Source: an uncultured Acidimicrobiales bacterium (GTDB taxonomy: Bacteria; Actinomycetota; Acidimicrobiia; Acidimicrobiales; SZUA-35). From it: 64,000 nucleotides of DNA. A program made the translations under genes and the position numbers. Numbering within the stretch: the stretch's first letter is position 1; every line of letters begins with the position of its first letter. The notes under the pieces were generated by a model. That model saw only the letters and a program-made list of their open reading frames with translations, ran no database searches and was not told the origin of the DNA. Positions 37,920-47,868 of this stretch are shown one piece after another. The stretch lies in the NCBI GenBank assembly GCA_938021675.1, contig CALIFY010000030.1:1-64000 (forward strand), given 5' to 3'.

Positions 37920-40538
37920 TTGTCCACACAAAACGGGAACCAGCCCGACGTCGATGTTGTCGTTGTGGGAGCGGGGTTCGCTGGGCTCTATCTGTTGCAG
38001 CGCCTACGGACGCTTGGCATTTCGGCCACCGGTATCGAGGCCGGCGGCGATATCGGCGGCACCTGGTACTGGAACCGCTACCCGGGAGCCCGATGCGACA
38101 TCCAGAGCATCGACTACTCCTACAGTTTCGATCCCGACATCGAGCGGAGCTGGGAGTGGAGCGAGAAATACGCAACGCAACCCGAGATCCTTCGCTACTT
38201 GGAGCATGTGGCAACGGCCCACAACCTCCGGCGCGACATTCGATTCAATACCAGCGTGACCAAGGCTCGATGGGATGATGACGGTCAACGTTGGCAAATC
38301 TCGACCGACCACGGTGACACCGTCAGCTGCCGATTTTACGTGATGGCGACCGGCTGCTTGTCGCAACCGAAGCAACTGGATATCGGCGGCGTTGACCGGT
38401 TCGACGGTGACGTGTACTTCACGAGCCGTTGGCCCCACGATGGGGTCGACTTCGCCGGTAAACGAGTTGGCGTCATCGGCACCGGCTCATCGGGGGTCCA
38501 ATCAATCCCGGTGATCGCTCGACAATGCGAGTCGATGACCGTCTTTCAACGAACGCCAAACTTCTCCATCCCGGCCGGCAACGGACCGATTCCCGAACAG
38601 AAACTCGCTTCGTACAGGGGCCAAGAAGAGGAGTACCGTCACCAGGCACGCCGATCCCGGGGCGGGGTCCCATCGAGAGAGTCGCTCGGATTGGCGTTCC
38701 TCGCCTCCCCCGAAGAACGAACCCAGCGGTATGAAGCGGCATGGGCCGCCGGCGATCTGATCGGGATCCTCAGCGTCTATGACGACATCGTCGTCAACCA
38801 AGCCTCGAACGACACGCTGGCCGACTTCGTCCGGGAAAAGATCCGCTCGACTGTCGACGACCCTGCAACGGCGGAACTTCTCTGTCCGAACGATCATCCG
38901 TTCGGGACCAAGCGGCCGTGTCTCGACAGCGGCTACTACGAGACGTTCAATTTGCCACACGTCGAGCTCGTCGACCTGCGGTCTGAACCGATCACTTCGG
39001 TCACCGAGACAGGGATCGAGACAGCCTCGGGTTGCCGCGAGTTTGACAGCATCGTCTTCGCTACCGGGTTTGACGCCATGACCGGCGCCATCGTCGCCGT
39101 CGATATCGAGGGCCGCGACGGCCTCGGTTTGGAAGAAAAATGGGCGACGGGACCGAAGACATATCTCGGCTTGACGGTGAGCGGATTCCCCAACTTCTTC
39201 ACCGTCACCGGCCCTGGTAGCCCGTCGGTGCTATCCAACATGGTGGTCTCGATCGAGCAACATGTTGCATGGATTGGCGACTGTCTCGCCTGGATGAGGG
39301 ATCACGATGTAACGGTCATTGAACCCTTGCCTGCTGCAGAGGACGCCTGGGTCCAGTACGTAAACGATGCCGCCGACATCACCTTGTACCCAAAAGCCAA
39401 TTCTTGGTACATGGGGTCGAACGTTCCAGACAAACCGAGGGTCTTTTTGCCGTTCGTCGGTGGGGTTGGGGCCTACCGTGAGGCCTGCGATGAGGTCGCA
39501 GCGCGGGAGTATCTCGGATTTCGGTTGACCGGTAACGGAACGGAGGTAAGCAACGAAGGCACCGTACGTCCCCTCCAGCCCGACGTCACCATGCTGCTCT
39601 CGATGCTGACACAGCTGGAAGTTCCGCCCATCGAGTCCCTCGGCGTCGATGGGGCGAGAGAGTTCATGACTCAGTTGGCAGTCTTGAGTCCGCCGGGCCC
39701 AAACGTCGGCGAGATCGTCGATGGCTCGTACCCGGCCGCCGGTGGCGATCTGAGCTACCGGCTGTACCGCCCGCCGACCGACGGCGCTCACCCGCTCGTC
39801 GTGTACTTTCACGGAGGTGGGTGGGTTCTCGGCGATCACACAGCCGATGACCCATTCTGCCGAGACCTCTGCCTGCGAGCCGATGCAGTCATTGTTTCCT
39901 GCGACTATCGCCATGCCCCCGAACATCGCTTCCCGGCAGCAGCCGACGACGCCATTGCCGCCATCTGGTGGGCAAGCGAAAATGCAGCAGAACTGGGGGC
40001 CATTCCGGGCCAGCTCGCGGTGGCCGGTTGGAGCGCGGGGGGAAATCTGGCCGCCGTCGCCTGTCAAGCAGCACGAGACGCTGCTGACCGAGATGGGTTA
40101 GGCCCCGAGATCGTCGGTCAGGTCTTGGTCACCCCGGTTACCGACCACGACCTCACTCGACCCTCGATGACGGAGAACGCCGAAGGCTACGTGTTGACCC
40201 AGTCGCTGCTTCGCTGGTTCTGGGATCACTACGCCGACGAAGCCGACCGAGCCAAGCCGGCCGCCTCGCCGCTCCGGGGCGATCTCGCAAACCTGCCGCC
40301 GGCCCTTATCGTCACCAGCGAATTCGATCCGCTTCGAGACGAGGGCCGAGCCTATGCCGCCGGGTTGTCTGCTGCCGGATGCGATGCCCAATACCTCGAA
40401 ATGCGGGGACAGATCCACACGTCGTTAACCGCGGTTGACGCTGTGGTCTCGGGGGCGCGAGCTCGGGTTGCGATGGCTGACGCCCTCAAAGGATTCTTCG
40501 GGGCGCGACTCCACGCCAGAGAGCCTCGGCATTCTTGA
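37920..40538 (+). CDS. Baeyer-Villiger monooxygenase fused to an alpha/beta-hydrolase (HSL-type esterase)
   Basis: TTG at 37920 with GAGGGG (37908-37913) six bases before it is preferred over GTG at 37890; 872 residues. First half (about 10-530): FAD motif [33 protein letters not shown] motif [12 protein letters not shown], and F-A-T-G-F-D. The fingerprint reads [12 protein letters not shown], with Phe where F-x-G-x-x-x-H-x-x-x-W-P has His. Second half (about 580-872): H-G-G-G oxyanion hole, nucleophile elbow [14 protein letters not shown], and G-Q-I-H-T for the catalytic His. Inferred: a ketone is oxidised to an ester and the ester hydrolysed by one polypeptide. Confidence 0.92.
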   Translation: MSTQNGNQPDVDVVVVGAGFAGLYLLQRLRTLGISATGIEAGGDIGGTWYWNRYPGARCDIQSIDYSYSFDPDIERSWEWSEKYATQPEILRYLEHVATAHNLRRDIRFNTSVTKARWDDDGQRWQISTDHGDTVSCRFYVMATGCLSQPKQLDIGGVDRFDGDVYFTSRWPHDGVDFAGKRVGVIGTGSSGVQSIPVIARQCESMTVFQRTPNFSIPAGNGPIPEQKLASYRGQEEEYRHQARRSRGGVPSRESLGLAFLASPEERTQRYEAAWAAGDLIGILSVYDDIVVNQASNDTLADFVREKIRSTVDDPATAELLCPNDHPFGTKRPCLDSGYYETFNLPHVELVDLRSEPITSVTETGIETASGCREFDSIVFATGFDAMTGAIVAVDIEGRDGLGLEEKWATGPKTYLGLTVSGFPNFFTVTGPGSPSVLSNMVVSIEQHVAWIGDCLAWMRDHDVTVIEPLPAAEDAWVQYVNDAADITLYPKANSWYMGSNVPDKPRVFLPFVGGVGAYREACDEVAAREYLGFRLTGNGTEVSNEGTVRPLQPDVTMLLSMLTQLEVPPIESLGVDGAREFMTQLAVLSPPGPNVGEIVDGSYPAAGGDLSYRLYRPPTDGAHPLVVYFHGGGWVLGDHTADDPFCRDLCLRADAVIVSCDYRHAPEHRFPAAADDAIAAIWWASENAAELGAIPGQLAVAGWSAGGNLAAVACQAARDAADRDGLGPEIVGQVLVTPVTDHDLTRPSMTENAEGYVLTQSLLRWFWDHYADEADRAKPAASPLRGDLANLPPALIVTSEFDPLRDEGRAYAAGLSAAGCDAQYLEMRGQIHTSLTAVDAVVSGARARVAMADALKGFFGARLHAREPRHS

Positions 40539-40590
40539 GGTCGGCGGCCCGAGGGCACAGAGCGCGAGACCCTTCGCAGCAGCGAAGACT

Positions 40591-40872
40591 CTACGAGATG
40601 CGATGCATCGGCAACACGCCCCGGTTGGCCGACTCGACCGGAGCCAACCGTTCGAACCGAGAATGGGAACCGCACATCATGCCAATAACATGCCCCTGGT
40701 CGGCATCACTGTGGCGGTGCATAATGTCTTCCGACGCGAAGGACACGTGACAGGTCCAACAATGCGGGACACCGTTGGCGTTTCCCGCGCTGTCACACGG
40801 CGGACAGAGGTAGTCGACGTCGACCACCTGAAGAGCTCTACACGGGCATGATGTGTTCTCTGGTGGGTCCAT
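40591..40872 (-). CDS. Small Cys/His-rich protein, probably zinc-binding
   Basis: 93 residues from ATG at 40872 (ATG at 40926 also possible). Ordered metal-ligand pairs suggest a real protein: C-P-C, C-P-P-C, H-C-W-T-C-H, H-R-H, then C-G-S-H. The C-W-T-C-H-V-S-F part resembles a classical zinc-finger strand. Third codon positions are less GC-rich than in neighbouring genes, so recent arrival or weak selection is possible. It stands alone between the monooxygenase fusion and a small membrane protein. No family recognised. Confidence 0.5.
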   Translation of the reverse strand: MDPPENTSCPCRALQVVDVDYLCPPCDSAGNANGVPHCWTCHVSFASEDIMHRHSDADQGHVIGMMCGSHSRFERLAPVESANRGVLPMHRIS

Positions 40873-41041
40873 CGAACCGGATTTATCGTACGACACATCA
40901 AATACGGCGGAGAGAAACGAAAACATGGGCCCAGCATGACAGCCAATCGATACCCATCCACTTCTCGTCGAAGGTTTTTTCGTCCCTTCACCAATTCTCG
41001 GCGACCGCAGCGGACGACCCGACAACTCAAGAGTGAATGCC

Positions 41042-41521
41042 ATGCACACCGATCAAGCTAACGACGAGGCAAAACGCAGCGGCATGGCGGCCCGAGCACT
41101 ACAATGGGTTGTCGCCGTCGTCGCCTTGGGGGTTTTGGGGTACGGCACCTTTTTTATCGTGTCGGCACTTATCGACGACCCTGACGGACAGCCATTCGAC
41201 GGACAACCATTCGACGGACAACCATTCGATGTACAAGCATTCGAGGATGGGGCAACGATGGTCGCCGACAATGGTGAACGATATCAGCTCACCAACGACG
41301 GTTTATGCATCGGTATCGACTCGGAGATCGGCCTGATCCGAACGTGCGCCACCGATGAGACGGCCACGTACCCGGTTGGTTCGGCACAGTTCGACCTTCT
41401 CGTCAGCACCGACCGCTCGGCGGTCTACGACGAGGAACGATGCGAACAACACACGCTGTTCGATCTTGACGACGGCGCGGCAATCGGCTCGTGGTGCTTG
41501 CTCGCCGAGGAGACCAAGTAG
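41042..41521 (+). CDS. Hypothetical single-pass membrane protein with a short tandem repeat
   Basis: 159 residues from ATG at 41042 (GTG at 41033 is in frame). One membrane helix (about residues 16-42, W-V-V-A-V-V-A-L-G-V-L-G-Y-G-T-F-F-I-V), then three D-G-Q-P-F units and a fourth diverged unit. The outer domain (about 65-159) has four cysteines that may form two disulfides. No family recognised. It is followed 31 bases later by bioA. Confidence 0.6.
   Translation: MHTDQANDEAKRSGMAARALQWVVAVVALGVLGYGTFFIVSALIDDPDGQPFDGQPFDGQPFDVQAFEDGATMVADNGERYQLTNDGLCIGIDSEIGLIRTCATDETATYPVGSAQFDLLVSTDRSAVYDEERCEQHTLFDLDDGAAIGSWCLLAEETK
41183..41242. repeat. 15-bp tandem repeat, four copies
   Basis: Three nearly identical GACGGACA(A/G)CCATTC units and one diverged copy; encodes D-G-Q-P-F beside the membrane helix of the 41042-41521 gene. 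Confidence 0.95.
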
Positions 41522-41552
41522 CAAACCGTGGTGTGGCCATTACCTTGGGGCT

Positions 41553-42833
41553 ATGCGCTCCGAGCAGCTCATGACGCTCGATCGGCGGCACGCCTGGCAC
41601 CCGTACGCCCCACTGCCTTCTTCGGTCTCGTCGGTGCCGGTGGTGGGCGCCGAAGGGGTGACGCTGGAGCTCGCTGACGGCCGGCAGGCCATCGACGGCA
41701 TGTCATCGTGGTGGGCGGCGATCCACGGGTACCGCCATCCGGTGCTCGATCAGGCGATTCGAGATCAATTGGATCACATGTCTCACGTCATGTTTGGCGG
41801 GATAACACACCCTCCTGCGGTGTCGCTCGTCCAATCCCTCGTAGACATCGCGCCAGAAGGGCTCGAACACGTATTTCTCGCAGATTCCGGCTCGGTCTCG
41901 GTCGAGGTTGCCATCAAAATGGCCCTCCAGTACTGCCGCGGCATCGGGGAATCGAAACGCACCCGACTGCTGACGGTGCGATCCGGATATCACGGCGACA
42001 CCCTCGCCTGCATGTCGGTCTGCGATCCAATAAACGGCATGCACTCGATGTTCAGCGAGGTGCTCCCTCCACAGCTCTTCGCCCCGGCACCGGAACCGCG
42101 CTTCGGGGAACCATTCACACCAGAACACATCGCCGAGTTCGAATCCACATTGGTCTCCCATCGCCAGAGCATCGCCGCGGTCATTCTTGAGCCGATCGTG
42201 CAAGGCGCGGGCGGCATGCGGTTCTACGCTCCCGACTACCTCCGCGCTGTTCGCCAACTGTGCGATGAGCATCGGGTCCCGCTAATCGTCGATGAGATCG
42301 CTACCGGATTCGGCCGAACCGGGATGCTCTTTGCCTGCGAACACGCTGGCATTAGCCCGGATATCATGTGTGTCGGGAAGGCACTCACCGGCGGCTACCT
42401 CTCGATGGCCGCTACCCTCTGCACACCGGAGATAGCCGCTGGTGTGAACGCGGCAGAGTCCGGTGCGCTGATGCACGGCCCGACATTCATGGGCAATCCG
42501 CTCGCCAGCGCAGTTGCGTTGGCATCGATCCAGCTTCTCTTGTCACGACCGTGGCAGGCTGAGGTTGCCGCCATCAGCCGCCGGCTCGACGAGGGCCTCA
42601 CCCCGCTCTTGGACCACCGGGCGGTTCGAGACGTACGGATCCTCGGAGCGATCGGGGTGGTAGAGACGGTCGACGAGGTCCCTCTCGAGTCGACCCAACG
42701 TCTTCTTCTCGAACGCGGCGTGTGGCTCCGACCGTTCGGGAAATTGCTGTACACGATGCCGCCATTCGTCAGCTCCGAACACGACATCACGACCATCACC
42801 TCAGCGATGGGCGACGCCTGTGAGGCGATGTAG
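41553..42833 (+). CDS. bioA: Adenosylmethionine-8-amino-7-oxononanoate aminotransferase
   Basis: 426 residues from ATG 41553, the normal BioA length. Makes 7,8-diaminopelargonate in biotin synthesis, using SAM as amino donor. Family features: H-A-W-H-P-Y-A near the start, M-S-S-W-W-A-A-I-H-G-Y, D-S-G-S-V-S-V-E-V-A-I-K, Y-H-G-D-T-L, D-E-I-A-T-G-F-G-R-T-G, and the PLP lysine in V-G-K-A-L-T-G-G-Y. The bioF GTG overlaps its stop codon (TAGTG). Confidence 0.96.
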   Translation: MRSEQLMTLDRRHAWHPYAPLPSSVSSVPVVGAEGVTLELADGRQAIDGMSSWWAAIHGYRHPVLDQAIRDQLDHMSHVMFGGITHPPAVSLVQSLVDIAPEGLEHVFLADSGSVSVEVAIKMALQYCRGIGESKRTRLLTVRSGYHGDTLACMSVCDPINGMHSMFSEVLPPQLFAPAPEPRFGEPFTPEHIAEFESTLVSHRQSIAAVILEPIVQGAGGMRFYAPDYLRAVRQLCDEHRVPLIVDEIATGFGRTGMLFACEHAGISPDIMCVGKALTGGYLSMAATLCTPEIAAGVNAAESGALMHGPTFMGNPLASAVALASIQLLLSRPWQAEVAAISRRLDEGLTPLLDHRAVRDVRILGAIGVVETVDEVPLESTQRLLLERGVWLRPFGKLLYTMPPFVSSEHDITTITSAMGDACEAM

Positions 42834-43990
42834 TGTCCAACGATCACGTCTCTGCCAGCTCCGGCGGGGACGGCTTCGGTCGATGGATCGACGGTCAGCT
42901 AACCGCCATACACGAAGCTGATCAATGGCGTTCCCTTCGCCCCTTCGACGCCTGCGGACCGACCGGTCAGGTCGGCGGGCGGACCGTCACCTCCTTCGCA
43001 TCGAATGACTACCTCGGCCTGTCGCACCACCCGGCCGTGCTACGATCCGCCCGTTCGGCGCTCGATCGGTGGGGATCGGGTGCCACCGCAAGTCGGCACG
43101 TCGTCGGAACTCGCCCCATCCACACCGAACTCGAAGAGTCGTTGGCGGCATGGAAGAACACCGACCACGCGGTGGTCTTCTCATCGGGTTTCGCGGCCAA
43201 CGTCGGTCTACTCAGCACGTTCGGCGGGCCGGACTGCCTGATCGTCAGTGATGAACTGAATCATGCGTCGATCATCGATGGCTGTCGGTTGAGTCGCTCG
43301 CCGGTGGCCGTCGCCCGCCACAACGACGTCGACCATATCGCCGACCTGCTGGACAGGAGGCAACAGCCGAGGGCGATCGTGGTGTCCGAGGCGGTGTTTT
43401 CGATGGACGGTGACGTGGCCCCGGTCGATGAGCTTGGCGATCTCTGTGCCCGCCGGGGAGCGCTGCTGGTCCTCGATGAAGCTCACTCGGTCATCGGGCC
43501 CGATCTTCGGTCGGTCGCCGACCGGCACGACCTGGAACTTCTTCGAGTCGTCACGCTGTCAAAGGCTCTTGGATCGATGGGGGGCGCAATTTGCGGTCGG
43601 ACCTCGCTCATCGACCTGCTGATCAACCGCTGTCGACCGCTGATCTTCTCCACCGCCCTCAGCCCGGCCGATACCGCGGCGGCAACGGCGGCGATCGGCA
43701 TCGTCCGGAGCGACGAGGGCACCGAACTCATCGATCGCCTCACCGCGCTCGTTCACCAGATACGGCCAGGACACGACTCTCCGATCGTGCCGGTCATGGT
43801 CGGAGACGAGGCCGCGGCTCTGCGGGCGGCCGACGCCCTTCTGGAACAAGGCGTGCTCATCCCGGCGATCCGTCCCCCAACCGTTGCTCCCGGTACCGCT
43901 CGACTTCGTATCGCCGTCAGCACCGACCACACCACCGACGACATCGCCACCCTCAAAGCGGTCATCGGGCAGCTCGGTCTTGAGCTGTGA
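42833..43990 (+). CDS. bioF: 8-amino-7-oxononanoate synthase
   Basis: 385 residues. PLP enzyme that condenses pimeloyl thioester with alanine. Motifs: F-A-S-N-D-Y-L-G-L-S, G-S-G-A-T-A-S-R-H-V-V-G, H-A-S-I-I-D-G, L-V-L-D-E-A-H-S-V, and the Schiff-base lysine in T-L-S-K-A-L-G-S-M-G-G. It overlaps bioA by one base and bioD by four, so the three genes are translated together. Confidence 0.95.
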   Translation: MSNDHVSASSGGDGFGRWIDGQLTAIHEADQWRSLRPFDACGPTGQVGGRTVTSFASNDYLGLSHHPAVLRSARSALDRWGSGATASRHVVGTRPIHTELEESLAAWKNTDHAVVFSSGFAANVGLLSTFGGPDCLIVSDELNHASIIDGCRLSRSPVAVARHNDVDHIADLLDRRQQPRAIVVSEAVFSMDGDVAPVDELGDLCARRGALLVLDEAHSVIGPDLRSVADRHDLELLRVVTLSKALGSMGGAICGRTSLIDLLINRCRPLIFSTALSPADTAAATAAIGIVRSDEGTELIDRLTALVHQIRPGHDSPIVPVMVGDEAAALRAADALLEQGVLIPAIRPPTVAPGTARLRIAVSTDHTTDDIATLKAVIGQLGLEL

Positions 43991-44703
43991 CCCCGATCGA
44001 CACCGGCGAAGAATCGCCAGCGGCTGACACCGAGCGACGGCCCGTCCACCTCGTGGCCGTGGCCGGCACCGCCACCGATATCGGCAAAACCTGGATCACC
44101 GCCGCGGTCGCCAGCCAGCTACGGATCAACGGCCGCACCGTGGCCATACGAAAGCCCGTCCAATCGTTCGATCCAACCGACCCGCACACCGATGCCGACG
44201 TGCTCGGCGACGCATCCGGCGAGCCACCGGAGACCGTGTGCCCAACCCACCGATGGTTGCCCGTTCCAATGGCTCCTCCGATGGCCACGGCCGCCCTCGG
44301 CCTTCCCCCGATCTCTCTGGACAACCTCATCGGTGAGCTCCGCTGGCCGATACCTCGTGCCGACATAGGGTTTGTGGAAATGGTCGGCGGTGTCCGCTCC
44401 CCTGTTGCCGATGACGGCGACAGTCGTGACTTCATACGACGGATCGAACCGGACGTCATCATCGTCGTGGCCGACGCCGCCCTCGGTGCCATCGACCGGA
44501 TTCGGCTGGCCACCGACGCGGTAGCGTCGATCGCCCGGCCATTGGTGGTTCTCAACCGCTTCGACGCCAACGATGGACTACACGCCCGCAACTTCGAGTG
44601 GCTCACGAACCGGGACGGGCTCGACGTGACCACCAGCGCATCAACCCTTGCCGAACGCATCGAACGCACGCTGTCCGACGAAGCCCAGATTGGCCACCGA
44701 TAA
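43987..44703 (+). CDS. bioD: ATP-dependent dethiobiotin synthetase
   Basis: 238 residues from GTG, overlapping bioF by four bases. Closes the ureido ring of dethiobiotin. P-loop A-G-T-A-T-D-I-G-K-T-W is at about residue 26, followed by K-P-V-Q-S and F-V-E-M-V-G-G-V-R-S-P. An N-terminal extension of about 18 residues precedes the first strand. Biotin synthase (bioB) and a pimeloyl-forming enzyme are not in the window. Confidence 0.93.
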   Translation: MTPIDTGEESPAADTERRPVHLVAVAGTATDIGKTWITAAVASQLRINGRTVAIRKPVQSFDPTDPHTDADVLGDASGEPPETVCPTHRWLPVPMAPPMATAALGLPPISLDNLIGELRWPIPRADIGFVEMVGGVRSPVADDGDSRDFIRRIEPDVIIVVADAALGAIDRIRLATDAVASIARPLVVLNRFDANDGLHARNFEWLTNRDGLDVTTSASTLAERIERTLSDEAQIGHR

Positions 44704-44791
44704 ATTCTCTTGGCGAGATATCGCCTCTTCACCCGGACCGAGATGACCCGAGGTGGCGTACCGGCACCGACTGCCGTCAATTCGCTAATGG

Positions 44792-45961
44792 ATGCGGCTA
44801 CAACCAGGGGTCGTGATCAAACCAACGGTGGACATTCGACACAGCCTCGAACCGGATAAGCGGGGCGATGACGGCCCACCACCCAGACCACGGTCGCTGG
44901 CCACTGCCGGCCGCGGCATGGTACTCGTCGGGTTGGTAGCCGCCGGCTGCGTCATGGCCGTCGTCGCCTGTTCATCTCGAACGACCGGCGGGGGTGACGA
45001 GGTCAACGCCGGGCCGTCGTGCAGCGCGGAACCGGTGGTCTGCCGAGGGCATTCCGGCTTCGTCACCGCCATCGCAATAACCCCCGAAGGTCGGATCGCT
45101 TCGGCAGACTCCGACGGGACGATCCTCGTCTGGGAACCAAACGAAACAGGAACCGAACCGAAACCCTTTCAAAGCGATGCAGACTTCATCGCCGCGGTTG
45201 CTCCACTTCCCGACGGAAAGATCGCCTTCGCCGCCGATGCTAATGCCGGCCAGGGAGCGGGGTCCGACGGCGGTGATGTCGTAGGCATCTGGGATACAAA
45301 CAGCTCCGGCGAGCCACAGCTGCTTACCGAGAGCGCCGGGTTCGTTACCGGCGCGCTGGCCGTCGACGACCACTTGGCAATCGTCGGAGAGCCGGTGGCC
45401 CTCCGAGTCTGGAATCCGGAGGACGGGTCCGAACCGTGGCGCCTGGCCGAGGTAGAGGAGCGGGACGCATCGGGCGTCACCCGGCTAGGTACCGGTGAAC
45501 TCGTGGTGGCCGAGTCGACCGATCAGGTCACGATCCGGGAGTTCCCTCCCACATCGAGCCCTCCTACCGTGCTGGACATCGGCTTCACGCCAACGTCGAT
45601 AGCGACGCTCTCCGATGGCCGTCTCGCCCTCGGCGGGCTCACCGGCGTCGTCGCCGTACTCGATACCGCCGCAACGAACCAAACGCCCACCGTCCTATCG
45701 GACCGACAACCGGGCGATCTGCCAACCGGCGATCCTGTCCTGGGAATCGCCGCGCTGCCCGACGGCACCTTCGTGACCGGGACCCGGGCCGGTGACCTAC
45801 AGCAATGGAATCCCGAGGTGCCTGGAGAACCGATCGCCACGGTCGTCGAAGATCGGCGATTCGTCGGTGAAGCGATGGCCGCTTTCCCCGACGGCAGATT
45901 GGCAACCGCTGGCGTCGACGGCGAAATCCACGTGTGGCGCCTAGAAGGCGGCGACTCCTAA
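44792..45961 (+). CDS. WD40-like beta-propeller lipoprotein
   Basis: 389 residues. A Pro/Arg-rich N-terminus leads to a hydrophobic segment ending in V-V-A-C-S, a plausible lipobox with Cys near residue 60. The signal peptide is unusually long, so a later start (GTG at 44813) is possible. The rest is a propeller with WD-like units: C-R-G-H-S-G-F-V-T-A-I-A, R-I-A-S-A-D-S-D-G-T-I-L-V-W, V-V-G-I-W-D-T, L-R-V-W-N-P-E-D-G, and a closing G-E-I-H-V-W-R. Likely an extracellular binding or sensing protein. No enzymatic motif is seen. Confidence 0.8.
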   Translation: MRLQPGVVIKPTVDIRHSLEPDKRGDDGPPPRPRSLATAGRGMVLVGLVAAGCVMAVVACSSRTTGGGDEVNAGPSCSAEPVVCRGHSGFVTAIAITPEGRIASADSDGTILVWEPNETGTEPKPFQSDADFIAAVAPLPDGKIAFAADANAGQGAGSDGGDVVGIWDTNSSGEPQLLTESAGFVTGALAVDDHLAIVGEPVALRVWNPEDGSEPWRLAEVEERDASGVTRLGTGELVVAESTDQVTIREFPPTSSPPTVLDIGFTPTSIATLSDGRLALGGLTGVVAVLDTAATNQTPTVLSDRQPGDLPTGDPVLGIAALPDGTFVTGTRAGDLQQWNPEVPGEPIATVVEDRRFVGEAMAAFPDGRLATAGVDGEIHVWRLEGGDS

Positions 45962-46056
45962 CTCGAACTCGATCGGTGCGACGCCCACGCTCCACCGAAG
46001 GCGGGGGAACCAGATCTATTCGGTGCACCACTCTGTACGCGGTCGTAGCCTTGGGC

Positions 46057-47715
46057 GTGGCCCACATTTCGGTGTCCAATCTCGAGTACTCGCACCCCGG
46101 AGGCGCTGTCCTGTTCAGCGGTGTCTCGTTCTCGGTTAGCCCTGGCGCTCACGGTGCGCTCATCGGAAACAACGGTGTCGGAAAGTCAACGCTGCTGAAG
46201 ATTCTGGCCGACGAGCTGACGGCCAGCGACGGTGACGCATCGATCGGAGGCCAGGTCCGCTACATGGCACAAGACGTCGGCGTGCGCACATCCGACGGCG
46301 CCATCGGCGAGATGACGGTTCGCCAGATGCTGATCGAATGCTCACCCGAACCGCTTCGGTCGGTCGGGCAACGCCTGATCGAAGCCGAACGGCAAGCCGA
46401 ATCGGGGAGTACCGACGCCGCGGTCCGCCTTGCCGAACTGATCGGCGAGTGGTCGGACTGCGGCGGCTACCAGGCCGAAGCCAGTTGGGACGCCACCCTG
46501 AGCCGCATCGCCAGAGCCAGTCTCGACGAGGCCGGCGACCGGCTTACCACGCAACTTTCGGGAGGCGAACGAAAGCAGATCGTGCTCGATCTACTGTTCA
46601 ACTCCGATGCCGACGTCCTCCTTCTCGATGAGCCGGACAACTACCTCGACGTGCCGGCCAAAAGGTGGCTGGAAGAGTTGCTCCGGTCGAGCCCGAAAAC
46701 CGTGCTGATGGTGTCGCACGACCGCCAGCTGCTCTCGGCGGCCACCAACCGAATCGTGACCCTCGAATCGTTTGGGGCGTGGGTCCACGGCGAGTCCTAT
46801 TCTTCATACCCCGACGCCCGGGCCGACCGGCAACGGCAGCTCGGAGACGCGTTGGACCGCTGGAAAGACGAAGAACGACGGCTCTTCCGCCACTTCAAGC
46901 TGATGAAGCAACGGGCTGCGATCAGCCCCGATATGGCAAACCGGGCTCGGGCCGCCGAATCACGCTGGCAGCGCTTCGTCGACGTCGGACCTCCCCCCGC
47001 TCCTGCCACCGACCAAGCGGTCAAGATGCGGCTCCAGGGAGGCGACTCCGGTCGACGAGTCGTCTCGCTCTCATCGGTAGAACTGCCGGATCTTCTGTTC
47101 GCCTGTACCGGCGAGGTGTTTTTCGGCGAGCGACTTGGACTCATCGGGCCCAACGGGTCGGGCAAGACCCATCTACTCCGACTTCTCGCCGGCCACACCA
47201 TCGAGCACAACGGCGTAGTCAAAATCGGAGCCCGTGTCGAGGCCGGGCTATTTACCCAAATAAATGACAACCCCGAGTTCGTTGGCCAGTCGACGATCGA
47301 CCCGGTCATCTCTCGTGTCGGTAATTACGAAAAGGCGATGCGGTCCCTTGGCCGCTATGGCCTGTCGACCAATGAGCGCCAGTCATACAACACGCTCTCG
47401 GGTGGCCAAAAGGCTCGCCTAGAGATCCTCTGCCTCGAATTGGACGGACACAACCTTCTGCTGCTCGATGAACCGACCGACAACCTCGACATCGATTCAG
47501 CCGAAGCCCTCGAAACCGCCTTGAACTCTTTCGAGGGCACGGTGATAGCGGTATCTCACGACCGTCAATTCCTGTCGGGATTCGACCGATTCTGGATGCT
47601 TGACCACGATGGATTCGCCTGGGCGCTACCCGATTGGGAGACCGGCCTGGCCGCCGTCGTCGCACCTGCACGGGTGGCCGACATCCGTTTGGCCAAAGCA
47701 CTAACCGACGACTGA
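46057..47715 (+). CDS. ABC-F family ATPase
   Basis: 552 residues from GTG at 46057. Two nucleotide-binding domains without membrane helices: Walker A G-N-N-G-V-G-K-S-T and G-P-N-G-S-G-K-T-H; signatures L-S-G-G-E-R-K-Q and L-S-G-G-Q-K-A-R; Walker B L-L-L-D-E-P-D-N-Y-L-D and L-L-L-D-E-P-T-D-N-L-D. A charged linker (about 255-320) corresponds to the P-site tRNA interaction motif. ABC-F proteins act on ribosomes, giving translational control or antibiotic protection. It is 95 bases after the WD40 lipoprotein gene; the upstream in-frame extension was not used. Confidence 0.93.
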   Translation: MAHISVSNLEYSHPGGAVLFSGVSFSVSPGAHGALIGNNGVGKSTLLKILADELTASDGDASIGGQVRYMAQDVGVRTSDGAIGEMTVRQMLIECSPEPLRSVGQRLIEAERQAESGSTDAAVRLAELIGEWSDCGGYQAEASWDATLSRIARASLDEAGDRLTTQLSGGERKQIVLDLLFNSDADVLLLDEPDNYLDVPAKRWLEELLRSSPKTVLMVSHDRQLLSAATNRIVTLESFGAWVHGESYSSYPDARADRQRQLGDALDRWKDEERRLFRHFKLMKQRAAISPDMANRARAAESRWQRFVDVGPPPAPATDQAVKMRLQGGDSGRRVVSLSSVELPDLLFACTGEVFFGERLGLIGPNGSGKTHLLRLLAGHTIEHNGVVKIGARVEAGLFTQINDNPEFVGQSTIDPVISRVGNYEKAMRSLGRYGLSTNERQSYNTLSGGQKARLEILCLELDGHNLLLLDEPTDNLDIDSAEALETALNSFEGTVIAVSHDRQFLSGFDRFWMLDHDGFAWALPDWETGLAAVVAPARVADIRLAKALTDD

Positions 47716-47868
47716 CCGAGTCGCTCCCAACCCGACAACAACCAACGGCGGCAACAAAACCCATTTGGCTAGTGCGGCGCTGCTTCGCTGCGCCTAACAT
47801 CTCCTGGGTGGAGCGACGTCCGGCCGCTCTGCTTGTTGCGGCTGAGGGGCCGCCGGAGGCGAGATCTG

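Noticed and set aside
41183-41242. CRISPR-like repeats
   Set aside because: The repeats are contiguous 15-mers without spacers and are in-frame codons; the same applies to the other tandem repeats in the window.
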